Assembly: GCA_934130175.1 (NCBI GenBank)
Contig: CAKOXP010000003.1
Coordinates: 42,632 to 106,631, forward strand
DNA: 64,000 bases
DNA from: an uncultured Bacilli bacterium
GTDB lineage: Bacteria > Bacillota_I > Bacilli_A > RF39 > UBA660
Direction: 5' to 3'
Shown here: piece after piece, positions 8,578 through 16,338 of the stretch
How the letters are laid out: every line of letters begins with the position of its first letter
Numbering within the stretch: position 1 is the stretch's first letter
The notes under the pieces: model-generated
What the model saw: the letters and a program-made list of their open reading frames with translations, nothing else
Databases searched by the model: none
What the model was told of the DNA's origin: nothing
Position numbers and translations under genes: made by a program

Positions 8578-10051
8578 AAATTACAATGGCTATCATATTA
8601 TTAGAACCCTTATTAACTACTTTAGTAAGCGTTTGTTGTAATTTATATCTAATGTTATCTGGCATTAGATTTATTTTTGATTGAATTCCTTCTTGAACAA
8701 TATTATCTAAACTTCTACCAAATATTTCACTTTTCCAAATACTTGTTGGGTCATTTTCTTGATCTTTCATTAAATAATCAATTAATTCCTTACTTTGAAC
8801 TTCACTACCAATAATAGGTTCAAAAGTAGATTCTACATCAACTCTAATCATATGGATAGATGGAGCAATAGCTTTAAGTTTTACTCCATATCTAGGTCCT
8901 TGTTTAACAATTTCAGGTTTATCAAGCTTCATGTCATTTAATGTTGGAGTAGCAACACCATAACCTGTTTGTTTAACCATTTTTAGAGCATATTTTATTT
9001 GGTCATATTCACGTTTTGCGACATTAAAGTCTTGGAATAGTGCTAGTAAGTCTGCTTTATTTTTAACGTCAACATCAATAATTTCAGTTAAAGTTTTATT
9101 ATATAAAACAGCAGGTGCACATAAGTCGATTGTAACAATACCAGTTGAAGGATCTACATTTGATAGATAACTTTTTTCAATCATTTCATTATTTAAGAAA
9201 TGTTTAGTAATATTATCAATATCACGTAGTTTATCCACCTCAACTACACTTTCTTTAATAGCCTTAATATATTCTTTCTTAACTGGATGATCTGGATTTA
9301 ATATGGCAATCCATTCAGGCATATTAACTTTAACTTCTAAGATTGGAAATTCATATAAAGCTTCTTTTAAGATATCATACATATCTTTTTCAGTCATAGC
9401 TTCAATACTAATAGGCATAACAGGTACATTATGTTCTTCTTTTAATGAATTAGCAAGTCGTTCTGTTTCAGGTAGAGTTGGATGAGTAGAATTTAAAAGT
9501 ACAATAAATGGTTTACCAATACTTTTTAATTCACTTATAACTCTGTTTTCAGCCTCTAAATAATCATTACGATCAAATTCTCCAATCGAACCATCAGTAG
9601 TTACAACTATACCAATAGTTGAATGATCTTTAATTACTTTTTCAGTACCAACTTCAGCTGCTTCTACAAAAGGTATTTCTTCTGTATACCATGGAGTTTT
9701 TACCATACGTGGACCATTTTCATCACTTGCTCCAACAGCCTTATCAATAACATATCCAACACAATCAACTAATCTTATATTACAACTAAAATCATCAATA
9801 TTAATTTTAGCAGCATTATTAGGAACAAATTTTGGTTCTGTAGTCATAATAGTTTTTCCAGCAGCACTTTGTGGAATTTCATCAAGAGCTCTTTTTCTTT
9901 CATATTCATCTTCGATATTAGGAACAATTAATGTCTCTACCATTTTTTTGATAAAAGTAGATTTTCCAGTTCTTACTGCTCCAACTACACCAAGATAAAT
10001 ATCTCCGCCACTTCTTTCAGCTATATTTTTAATTAATTCTTTTTTATCCAT
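8576..10051 (-). CDS. spoIVA: Stage IV sporulation protein A (spore coat morphogenetic ATPase)
   Basis: SpoIVA is the mother-cell ATPase that polymerises on the forespore surface to form the coat basement layer. The 491-residue product is collinear with B. subtilis SpoIVA (492). Landmarks include the GDIYLGVVGAVRTGKSTF Walker A, the conserved ELPQSAAGKTIMTTEPKFVPN-like stretch (here EIPQSAAGKTIM...), the VDCVGY Walker B region and DENGPRM. The C-terminal domain has SIHMIRVDVESTFEPIIG, SIWKSEIFGRSL and a hydrophobic end (MIAIVI). The start at 10051 is preferred because AAGGAG is seven bases upstream; the in-frame ATG at 10057 is too close. This is strong evidence for sporulation. Confidence 0.97.
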   Translation of the reverse strand: MDKKELIKNIAERSGGDIYLGVVGAVRTGKSTFIKKMVETLIVPNIEDEYERKRALDEIPQSAAGKTIMTTEPKFVPNNAAKINIDDFSCNIRLVDCVGYVIDKAVGASDENGPRMVKTPWYTEEIPFVEAAEVGTEKVIKDHSTIGIVVTTDGSIGEFDRNDYLEAENRVISELKSIGKPFIVLLNSTHPTLPETERLANSLKEEHNVPVMPISIEAMTEKDMYDILKEALYEFPILEVKVNMPEWIAILNPDHPVKKEYIKAIKESVVEVDKLRDIDNITKHFLNNEMIEKSYLSNVDPSTGIVTIDLCAPAVLYNKTLTEIIDVDVKNKADLLALFQDFNVAKREYDQIKYALKMVKQTGYGVATPTLNDMKLDKPEIVKQGPRYGVKLKAIAPSIHMIRVDVESTFEPIIGSEVQSKELIDYLMKDQENDPTSIWKSEIFGRSLDNIVQEGIQSKINLMPDNIRYKLQQTLTKVVNKGSNNMIAIVI

Positions 10052-10075
10052 TAACATTCTCCTTTATTCATTTTA

Positions 10076-10104
10076 AACTTATGTAAAGTAATGTTAATAT
10101 ATGC
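10076..10104 (-). promoter_or_regulatory. Candidate SigE-type promoter of spoIVA
   Basis: On the minus strand GCATATA (10104-10098), a 14-base spacer and CATAAGTT (10083-10076) resemble the SigE pattern KMATATT-N14-CATACAMT. spoIVA is a SigE gene in B. subtilis. The match is imperfect and the DNA is AT-rich. Confidence 0.4.
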
Positions 10105-10126
10105 TTAAAATGTAGAAAATTAATGT

Positions 10127-10132
10127 TATACT
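10127..10132 (+). promoter_or_regulatory. Extended -10 element of the HopA1-like gene
   Basis: TATACT (10127-10132) is preceded by TG one base upstream (10124-10125), the extended -10 arrangement. No good -35 is seen. It lies back to back with the spoIVA promoter. Confidence 0.4.
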
Positions 10133-10157
10133 AAAAATGAGAAAGAAAGGTTATAGT

Positions 10158-11534
10158 ATGGAATTAATAGATTTTTATAAAAATTTGGAAAATCCTCTTA
10201 GTAATACGGAACAGTTTTTAAAAATAATAGAAGCCTATTCAAAAAGTATTGATGGTGGCTTTTATAAACAATTAGTATATTTTACTCCTAAAGATAGTTC
10301 ACCGAGATATTTTCTTGCTGATGAAAACGAACTAACATCTCATCTATTTAACACTTGGAAAAATAGAATTACCTCAATGGAACTTAGTACATTTCATAGA
10401 CTTAGGGATGAGGGGAAAATCGCTAATGACTTTGCCTATATGCGGTCATACTTGAAGAAAGTTCCTGATGTTTCAACAAGTTTTGATGCTAGAAAAATAT
10501 TATTTTTAAATGAAGATGAAGCCATGACTGAAACCATAGATCGATATAGATGGAATAGAATGGATGATCCTACATGGATACATGTTTCTTCATTATATGT
10601 TAATTCTTATCAAGAAGAAAATTTCGATGTAGAACATAGACTTTACTTAAATATGGAATTAATTGATACTTATAAAATAGTTAATCTATTTTTAAAAGGT
10701 TGTGAAGAAAGAAATCTTCCATACTACTTTAAATTTGATAGGACTGGTTCCAGAGATGATTCCTTAGTTATTTATTCTGATACTTTAAATTTAGCTAACT
10801 ATATTTCTATTCTTGAAGATATAAAAAACAAACATAAAGATTTAGCTGAAAAAATAAAAAGGCCACCTATTTTAACTGGGATGGTAAATGAATTTATTGG
10901 ATACGGTTCAGAGCCATTAGATAAGAAGTCATCTTATACTATGAAGCGTTCTTCTATTATTGAAAAAGCAATAAAAGATGAAACTTTAGATTGGTTATCA
11001 AAAAATAAGAATAAGAAAGTAAGATATAACGGGAAATATATTGATTTTTATGACTATTTAAGTAAAAAGTCAACTATAACTTTTTTTGAACAATTAAAGT
11101 TTAACTTATCAAAATCCAGTAACCTAGGATATTCTTTATCCGATTTAAATGATACTACTTATGAAAATGTTTATCAAATAATTAAAAATAGAATTAATAC
11201 TAGTTACGATGACATTTGTAATAATGATAGGTTAGATAATATTAGTTTTGAAGTTAGAAATGGAAAGAGTATTATCTTTAATAAAGAAATGTTAGATACT
11301 ACAATAAAAGAATTAACTATTCAAATAGCAAATCATGATAATAGTTATTTGGAAGGTATTAAAAAGAAAATAGAATCAGATTCTGAACCATATGGAATTA
11401 ATAAAGATAATTTTGCTTTCGATACTTTAAATAAAAATTTGATTGAATCTAGAATAACACAAGAAAAAGGCCTTGATGATATGCTTGAAAGTGAAAATCA
11501 TTCCGTTCAAATAAAAAGTAATATACATAAGTAG
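10158..11534 (+). CDS. HopA1-like domain protein, function unknown
   Basis: The product has 458 soluble residues. The segment LYLNMELIDTYKIVNLFLKGCEERNLPYYFK followed by DSLVIYSD and the helix NLANYISILEDI resembles the core of the HopA1 fold, known from a Pseudomonas type III effector and from uncharacterised proteins and RiPP-associated enzymes in Gram-positives. The rest is Lys/Asn-rich helix without a motif I recognise. The ATG at 10158 is chosen because AAAGG (10146-10150) is properly spaced; the ATG at 10137 has no such site. It is transcribed away from spoIVA and converges on spoVIF with only seven bases between. A sporulation role is possible but unproven. Confidence 0.55.
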   Translation: MELIDFYKNLENPLSNTEQFLKIIEAYSKSIDGGFYKQLVYFTPKDSSPRYFLADENELTSHLFNTWKNRITSMELSTFHRLRDEGKIANDFAYMRSYLKKVPDVSTSFDARKILFLNEDEAMTETIDRYRWNRMDDPTWIHVSSLYVNSYQEENFDVEHRLYLNMELIDTYKIVNLFLKGCEERNLPYYFKFDRTGSRDDSLVIYSDTLNLANYISILEDIKNKHKDLAEKIKRPPILTGMVNEFIGYGSEPLDKKSSYTMKRSSIIEKAIKDETLDWLSKNKNKKVRYNGKYIDFYDYLSKKSTITFFEQLKFNLSKSSNLGYSLSDLNDTTYENVYQIIKNRINTSYDDICNNDRLDNISFEVRNGKSIIFNKEMLDTTIKELTIQIANHDNSYLEGIKKKIESDSEPYGINKDNFAFDTLNKNLIESRITQEKGLDDMLESENHSVQIKSNIHK

Positions 11535-11541
11535 TATATTA

Positions 11542-11781
11542 CTAAAACATTTTATCAATATCTTTAGGAACATTATCCTTTACAATAGCGTTAACTATTT
11601 TATCTTCTTTTTCTTTTGAAACTTCTTTTCCAGTTATTGAAGAAATTTCTTGAACCATATCTCTTAGAACTTTCTCATCTTTCATATCGGAATTTTGAAG
11701 TTTTTTTGCTAAAGACATAATTGTTTCTTTATTTACATTAGTCTTTTTTTCAACTTTTTTAAAGAATCCATCTCCAAACAT
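11542..11781 (-). CDS. spoVIF: Stage VI sporulation protein F
   Basis: SpoVIF is a small mother-cell protein needed for late coat assembly (GerE-dependent genes) in B. subtilis. The 79-residue product aligns with the family throughout. It has an N-terminal FFKKVEKKTNVN, then LAKKLQNSDMKDEKVLRDM, then GKEVSKEKEDKIVNAIV. AGGAGG (11791-11796) precedes the ATG. With spoIVA, the SASP and the CotD-like gene it makes a coherent set of spore genes. Confidence 0.9.
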   Translation of the reverse strand: MFGDGFFKKVEKKTNVNKETIMSLAKKLQNSDMKDEKVLRDMVQEISSITGKEVSKEKEDKIVNAIVKDNVPKDIDKMF

Positions 11782-11800
11782 ATATTATATCCTCCTATGA

Positions 11801-11828
11801 TAATATATGTTATAAAGATATTTTTTGT
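11801..11828 (-). promoter_or_regulatory. Possible SigK-type promoter of spoVIF
   Basis: On the minus strand AC (11828-11827), 17 bases, then CATATATTA (11809-11801) fits AC-N16/17-CATANNNTA exactly. The predicted start would fall in or next to the ribosome binding site, which weakens the call. spoVIF is SigK-dependent in B. subtilis. Confidence 0.3.
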
Positions 11829-11854
11829 ACAAAAAAACACTATAGATTAGTGTT

Positions 11855-12043
11855 TTAATATTGTTTTCTTTCTTTTTTAGCAAGAGCTTTTTGATACTTT
11901 TCACGCTTTTTAGCAATTACTTCACATTGTTTTGTAAACTCTTCAATTGTAATAGCTTTCTTTTCATATCTATCTTGTAATATTTCTAAAGCTCTATCTA
12001 ATCCTTCTAATTCAGTTTTAGGATCTTTATTTTGAAAAAACAT
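11855..12043 (-). CDS. Small basic coiled-coil protein downstream of der
   Basis: A 62-residue highly charged product with a predicted helical core (LEGLDRALEILQDRYEKKAIT) and a Lys/Arg-rich end. The middle, with its Y-x-K-x-A-I-T-x-E-E-F pattern, recalls SHOCT-type short C-terminal helices. Its start at 12043 follows the der stop by one base and uses the GGAG inside der's last codons, so it is translationally coupled to der. In-frame GTG 12058 and ATG 12052 are alternatives. No function is known to me. Confidence 0.65.
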   Translation of the reverse strand: MFFQNKDPKTELEGLDRALEILQDRYEKKAITIEEFTKQCEVIAKKREKYQKALAKKERKQY

Positions 12044-12044
12044 A

Positions 12045-13355
12045 TTATTCATCTCCACTTCTATTTTTAAATTGTAAAATAATTGGAGTTCCTTCTAAAT
12101 CAAAATTCTCACGTAATTTATTTTCTAAATATCTTTCGTATGAGAAGTGAACTAATCCTTTATTATTAACTCTTAAAGTGAATTTTGGTGGTTTAATACC
12201 AGTTTGACTTGTAAAATATATTTTAAGTCTTTTTCCTTTATAAGAAGGTGGAATATTTAATTGATAAGCATCTAAGATAACATCATTTAAAACGCTTGTC
12301 TTTATTTCTTTCTTAATATTTTCACTTACTTTAATAACCTCAGGCATCAATGTATGAATTCTTTTTTTAGTTAGAGCTGATAATACAACTATCGGAGCAT
12401 ACGGTGCGAATTGGAATTCAGCTCTCATAAGCTTTTTAAAATCTTGAATAGTAGTATCTTTTACCATATCCCATTTATTAACAACAAAAATAATTCCTTT
12501 ACCTTTTTCAATAGCGTATCCAGCAATATGTTTATCGTGTTCAGTAATACCTTCTTCGGCATTAATTACAACTAGACAAACATCACTTCTATCTATTGCT
12601 CTCATTGATCTTAAAAGACTATACTTCTCAATTGATTCAAAAACACGTCCTTTTTTTCTCATACCAGCAGTATCAATTAAAATATATTCTTCTTTTTGAT
12701 ATTTTAAAATAGAGTCTATTGAATCTCTTGTAGTTCCAGCAATATTAGAAACAACAACACGTTCTTCATTAAGAAGCGCATTCATTAAAGAACTTTTTCC
12801 AACATTAGGACGACCAATAATACTTAGTTTTAATCTTTTATCATCATCATTGTTATCATTTTCATGAAAATCCATTGTAATAGTATCAAGTAACTCTACA
12901 TAACCAGTATTGTGAATACTACTAATTGGTATATAAGTATCAAATCCTAATTCATAAAAATCATATAAATTATCTTTAGCTTCTTTAACATCTATTTTAT
13001 TAATTGCGACAATAACTTTTTTATTGCTCTTTCTTAAAATATCTCTAACAACTAAATCGTTATGTGTAAGTCCTTCCTTACCATCAACAACAAATAAAAT
13101 GATATCTGCTTCTTCAATCGCAATTTCGGCTTGTATTTTAATTTCAGCATTAAAACTTTGATTACTAACATCAATACCACCAGTATCGATTAAAAAGAAT
13201 TTTTTACCATTATAATTAGCTTCTTGATAAAGTCTATCCCTAGTTACTCCAGGAACATCTTCAATTATCGCAACTTTTTTACCTACAATTTTATTAAAAA
13301 GGGTACTTTTCCCAACATTAGGTCTTCCCACTATTGCAACCACAGGTACTGCCAT
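12045..13355 (-). CDS. der: Ribosome biogenesis GTPase Der (EngA)
   Basis: Der is an essential double GTPase for 50S assembly. The 436-residue product (B. subtilis 436) has two full G domains. The first has GRPNVGKSTLFN, DTGGI and NKID, and the second has GRPNVGKSSLMN, DTAGMRKK and NKWD. A C-terminal KH-like domain ends in FKNRSGDE. GGAGGGGAT precedes the ATG. A small coupled gene follows. Confidence 0.97.
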   Translation of the reverse strand: MAVPVVAIVGRPNVGKSTLFNKIVGKKVAIIEDVPGVTRDRLYQEANYNGKKFFLIDTGGIDVSNQSFNAEIKIQAEIAIEEADIILFVVDGKEGLTHNDLVVRDILRKSNKKVIVAINKIDVKEAKDNLYDFYELGFDTYIPISSIHNTGYVELLDTITMDFHENDNNDDDKRLKLSIIGRPNVGKSSLMNALLNEERVVVSNIAGTTRDSIDSILKYQKEEYILIDTAGMRKKGRVFESIEKYSLLRSMRAIDRSDVCLVVINAEEGITEHDKHIAGYAIEKGKGIIFVVNKWDMVKDTTIQDFKKLMRAEFQFAPYAPIVVLSALTKKRIHTLMPEVIKVSENIKKEIKTSVLNDVILDAYQLNIPPSYKGKRLKIYFTSQTGIKPPKFTLRVNNKGLVHFSYERYLENKLRENFDLEGTPIILQFKNRSGDE

Positions 13356-13482
13356 AATATCCCCTCCAAACTAGCTGTATTATAACATAATTACTATTAG
13401 TTGTAAATAAATGAAATCTAGTTCAAATTATTATCTTTAAAAGTTGTTTTCTATGGTATAATCTTATTAGGATGGTGATGTT

Positions 13483-14454
13483 ATGGATAAAAACATTAAA
13501 AATGAAAGAGAGTGGTTTAATAATTCAAATATTATTACTACAGTTGCGATAGCGCTTCTTACTTTGATTATTATTTTATCTCAATCTTACGCAGTTAAAA
13601 ATAATTTATCAACAAATGATATTTTAAGAAATTTATTAAATCATAATACATTATATATAATAGGATTAATTTACTTCATACCATTAAAGACTAAAGCTGG
13701 TAAGAAATATTTTAATTATTTAAATGTTTTCTTAATTTTAATTTACTTCATATTTTCAATAACTTCTTTATTATCAGTTATTAGATCATTTGGTATAACA
13801 TCATTAATTAGTTTCGGTATTAACATCGTATTCTTTATTTATATGATTCATGTATTTATGAAAAATACAAGATTTTGGAAAGAACTTAAACTTGAAAAAT
13901 CTCCATTTAATGAAATAAAGAATGAAGGATATTTCTACACAATAGTAGTATTAGCTATAATTTTATTAGTAATGAATTTAATTTATTCAGAAAATTTTGA
14001 TGGAGTAGTTTTATCATTAGTAAGTATTGCTTACACTATTGTTTTAGCAAGATATATTTACTCTTATGGACTTTATCTTGATTTAAGTAATGAAGATAAG
14101 AAAGCTTTAGCACATGATTTATTTGTAGAAATAGATTTATTAGATAAGGATTTACCTAAACTAAAAAAACTCGCTAATGAAGTTTCATCACATGAATTAA
14201 ATGGTTATCAAATAGTTGCTTTAGTAACCTTTGGAATAGGATTTTGCGTTGGAATAATCTTTGGAAATTTATTTCCTTCATGTGGAACTACTTCAGGACT
14301 TTATACTAAGGTATGTAACACAACAGAATTTAACTTTTCGTTAACTATTTGTATTTGGTTTGCTAGTTTCTTAATATGTGTATTCTTCTATGCTATTGGA
14401 AATATCATTTCTTTATTAGAATCAATTAATACTAAGTTAAAACCTAAGAAATAA
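13483..14454 (+). CDS. Polytopic membrane protein, function unknown
   Basis: A 323-residue protein with about eight hydrophobic helices (roughly 19-38, 52-68, 78-98, 104-125, 149-167, 170-190, 240-262 and 285-310). A cytoplasmic-looking charged stretch (about 195-235) lies between helices six and seven. A Cys pair around SCGTTSGLYTKVC near residue 270 may be extracytoplasmic and disulfide-forming. No transport or enzyme motif is visible. GGTGATG precedes the ATG. It stands alone between der (divergent) and hup. Confidence 0.7.
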   Translation: MDKNIKNEREWFNNSNIITTVAIALLTLIIILSQSYAVKNNLSTNDILRNLLNHNTLYIIGLIYFIPLKTKAGKKYFNYLNVFLILIYFIFSITSLLSVIRSFGITSLISFGINIVFFIYMIHVFMKNTRFWKELKLEKSPFNEIKNEGYFYTIVVLAIILLVMNLIYSENFDGVVLSLVSIAYTIVLARYIYSYGLYLDLSNEDKKALAHDLFVEIDLLDKDLPKLKKLANEVSSHELNGYQIVALVTFGIGFCVGIIFGNLFPSCGTTSGLYTKVCNTTEFNFSLTICIWFASFLICVFFYAIGNIISLLESINTKLKPKK

Positions 14455-14593
14455 AAATTGGCTAATTTTTTGTCTATAAGTACAAGAAATTGGCTTTTTT
14501 TATGCATTTTTATTGCAATTTCATATAATTCATGGTAGATTTAATATGTAAGCATAACATGCTTAATAAGACACATAGGGAGGTATAATTTAC

Positions 14594-14866
14594 ATGAAAA
14601 AAGTAGAATTAGTTGAAGCAGTTGCTGAAAAAGCTGGATTAACAAAAGCTGATGCAACAAGAGCTATTGATGCAACTTTTGCAGCAATTACAGAAGCTTT
14701 ATCAAAAGGAGATAAAATTGCATTAGTAGGATTTGGTACTTTTGCAGTATCTAAGAGAGAAGCTAGAGAAGGACGTAATCCAAGAACTGGAGAAACTGTT
14801 AAAATCGCTGCTAGAAATGCTGTTACTTTCAAAGCAGGATCAGCATTAAAAGAATCTGTAAATTAA
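14594..14866 (+). CDS. hup: Histone-like DNA-binding protein HU
   Basis: HU dimers bend and compact DNA. The 90-residue product has the HU fold signature: helices MKKVELVEAVAEKAGLTKADATRAI, then GDKIALVGFGTF, the DNA-binding arm region with GRNPRTGETVKIAA, and the C-terminal FKAGSALKESVN. AGGGAGGT precedes the ATG. It is flanked by its own terminator, fitting a highly expressed single gene. Confidence 0.97.
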   Translation: MKKVELVEAVAEKAGLTKADATRAIDATFAAITEALSKGDKIALVGFGTFAVSKREAREGRNPRTGETVKIAARNAVTFKAGSALKESVN

Positions 14867-14870
14867 TAAA

Positions 14871-14897
14871 AAAAGAAGCCTTATGCTTCTTTTATTT
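14871..14897 (+). terminator. Intrinsic terminator of hup
   Basis: AAAAGAAGC (14871-14879) pairs with GCTTCTTTT (14885-14893) around a five-base loop and is followed by Ts. Confidence 0.9.
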
Positions 14898-14935
14898 TGT
14901 CTTAGTCGTGTTATAATATAAGTAGGTGATGAAAT

Positions 14936-16039
14936 ATGTTAGAAGAAGCAATCAAAATATTACATGAAATAAATGAACATGGTTTTAATGCCTATATAAT
15001 AGGTGGTTTTGTTAGAGATTATTTGCTTGGAATAGATTCTAATGATGTAGATATAACCACTAATGCAACACCAAAAGAACTTCAGGAAATATTTAGTGAA
15101 GATGTTATAAAAACAACTGATTATGGTAGTATTACATTACTTAGAAAAAAAATTAGATTTGAAATAACTACTTTCAGAAAAGAAATAAAATATATTGATC
15201 ATAGAAAACCAATTGAAATAGAATATGTAGATGACTTATATACAGATTTAAAAAGAAGAGATTTTACGATAAATTCAATTTGTATGGATGAGTCCAAAGA
15301 AATTTTAGATTTTCTAGATGGAAGAACTGATTTAAAAAAGCGTCTTATTAATACTATTGGCGATGCTAAAGAAAAGTTTGAGGAAGATAGTTTAAGAATA
15401 TTACGAGCTATTAGATTTGCAACTATTCTTGACTTTGAATTAAGCGATGAAGTAAAAGAAGCTATTAATGAAAAGAAACATCTATTAAAGGAATTATCAT
15501 ATAACCGTAAAAAAGAAGAACTTGATAAAATCTTTGCTAGTAGTTATGTAAAAAAGGGTATTTCTTTATTGTTAGAGTTTGGTCTAGATGAGGAATTAGA
15601 ATTAACTCGTCTAAAAGATATTAAAAATACAGATTCTTTAATTAGCGTTTGGAGTATTTTAAATGTAGGAGATATTTATCCGTTTACAACAAGTGAAAAA
15701 GAACTTATAAAAAATATCAATGAGGTAATGAATTTAAATAATATGGATCCAATGACTTTATATAAGTATGGATTATATGTTAATTCAGTAGCTGGTGCTA
15801 TTAAGGGATTAGATAAAAAAGAAATTACAGAGTCATACAATAACTTAATTATTCATTCTAGGGATGATATTAATATTACAAGTCAAGAAATAATGGATAT
15901 TTTAGATAAGGAACCAGGTAAATACTTAAGCGATATCTATAATAATTTAGAAGAAGAAATCTTATATAGCAGATTAATAAATACTAAAGATAATATTGTT
16001 AAATATATAGAAAATAATTATAAGAAGATAGAGTGTTAA
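14936..16039 (+). CDS. cca: CCA tRNA nucleotidyltransferase
   Basis: Adds or repairs the 3' CCA of tRNAs. The 367-residue class II enzyme has IIGGFVRDYLLG with the metal-binding pair in NDVDITT (residues ~38-44). RRDFTINSICMD and the ERA-like segment LRILRAIRFA follow. The B. subtilis enzyme has 397 residues, so the C-terminus is slightly short. The stop codon is immediately followed by an IS3-type inverted repeat (16040), so the last few codons could have been altered by an insertion. TAGGTGATGA precedes the ATG. Confidence 0.93.
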   Translation: MLEEAIKILHEINEHGFNAYIIGGFVRDYLLGIDSNDVDITTNATPKELQEIFSEDVIKTTDYGSITLLRKKIRFEITTFRKEIKYIDHRKPIEIEYVDDLYTDLKRRDFTINSICMDESKEILDFLDGRTDLKKRLINTIGDAKEKFEEDSLRILRAIRFATILDFELSDEVKEAINEKKHLLKELSYNRKKEELDKIFASSYVKKGISLLLEFGLDEELELTRLKDIKNTDSLISVWSILNVGDIYPFTTSEKELIKNINEVMNLNNMDPMTLYKYGLYVNSVAGAIKGLDKKEITESYNNLIIHSRDDINITSQEIMDILDKEPGKYLSDIYNNLEEEILYSRLINTKDNIVKYIENNYKKIEC

Positions 16040-16125
16040 TGAACTGGACCCCAAAAGTTGGACAGTTTATTAATAGTTTCAAATTAGAGGATTGTAACCT
16101 GTAATTTACAAGAGACAATCCTTTT
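16040..16125. mobile_element. Solitary IS3-family end: inverted repeat plus terminator hairpin
   Basis: The 25 bases from 16040 (beginning TGAACTGGACCCC and ending AAAGTTGGACA) look like the terminal inverted repeat of IS3-family elements. An eight-base hairpin (16088-16095 with 16115-16122) and Ts follow, the usual arrangement beyond the transposase stop. No transposase and no opposite end are present nearby, so this is a remnant of one end. The hairpin may now terminate cca. The rest of the gap to 16276 shows nothing recognisable. Confidence 0.6.
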
Positions 16126-16276
16126 AATTTTACTTTAATTCTATCAAAATTTTAGATATATGTATCAAAATAATGGGTATCTTTATTTTCCAAGGTATAA
16201 AGGTAGAAATCTAAATGATAAGTTATCAAAAAAATACTGGTAAATATTATTTTTCAAGCTTAAAAAAGCAAATTGA

Positions 16277-16306
16277 TTAACAAAACATATTGTGGTACTA
16301 TATAAT
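16277..16306 (+). promoter_or_regulatory. SigA-type promoter of the double nucleotidyltransferase gene
   Basis: TTAACA (16277-16282), an 18-base spacer and TATAAT (16301-16306), about 30 bases before the start codon. Confidence 0.6.
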
Positions 16307-16338
16307 ACATAATTTTTCTTGTATGGGGGGTGATATAG

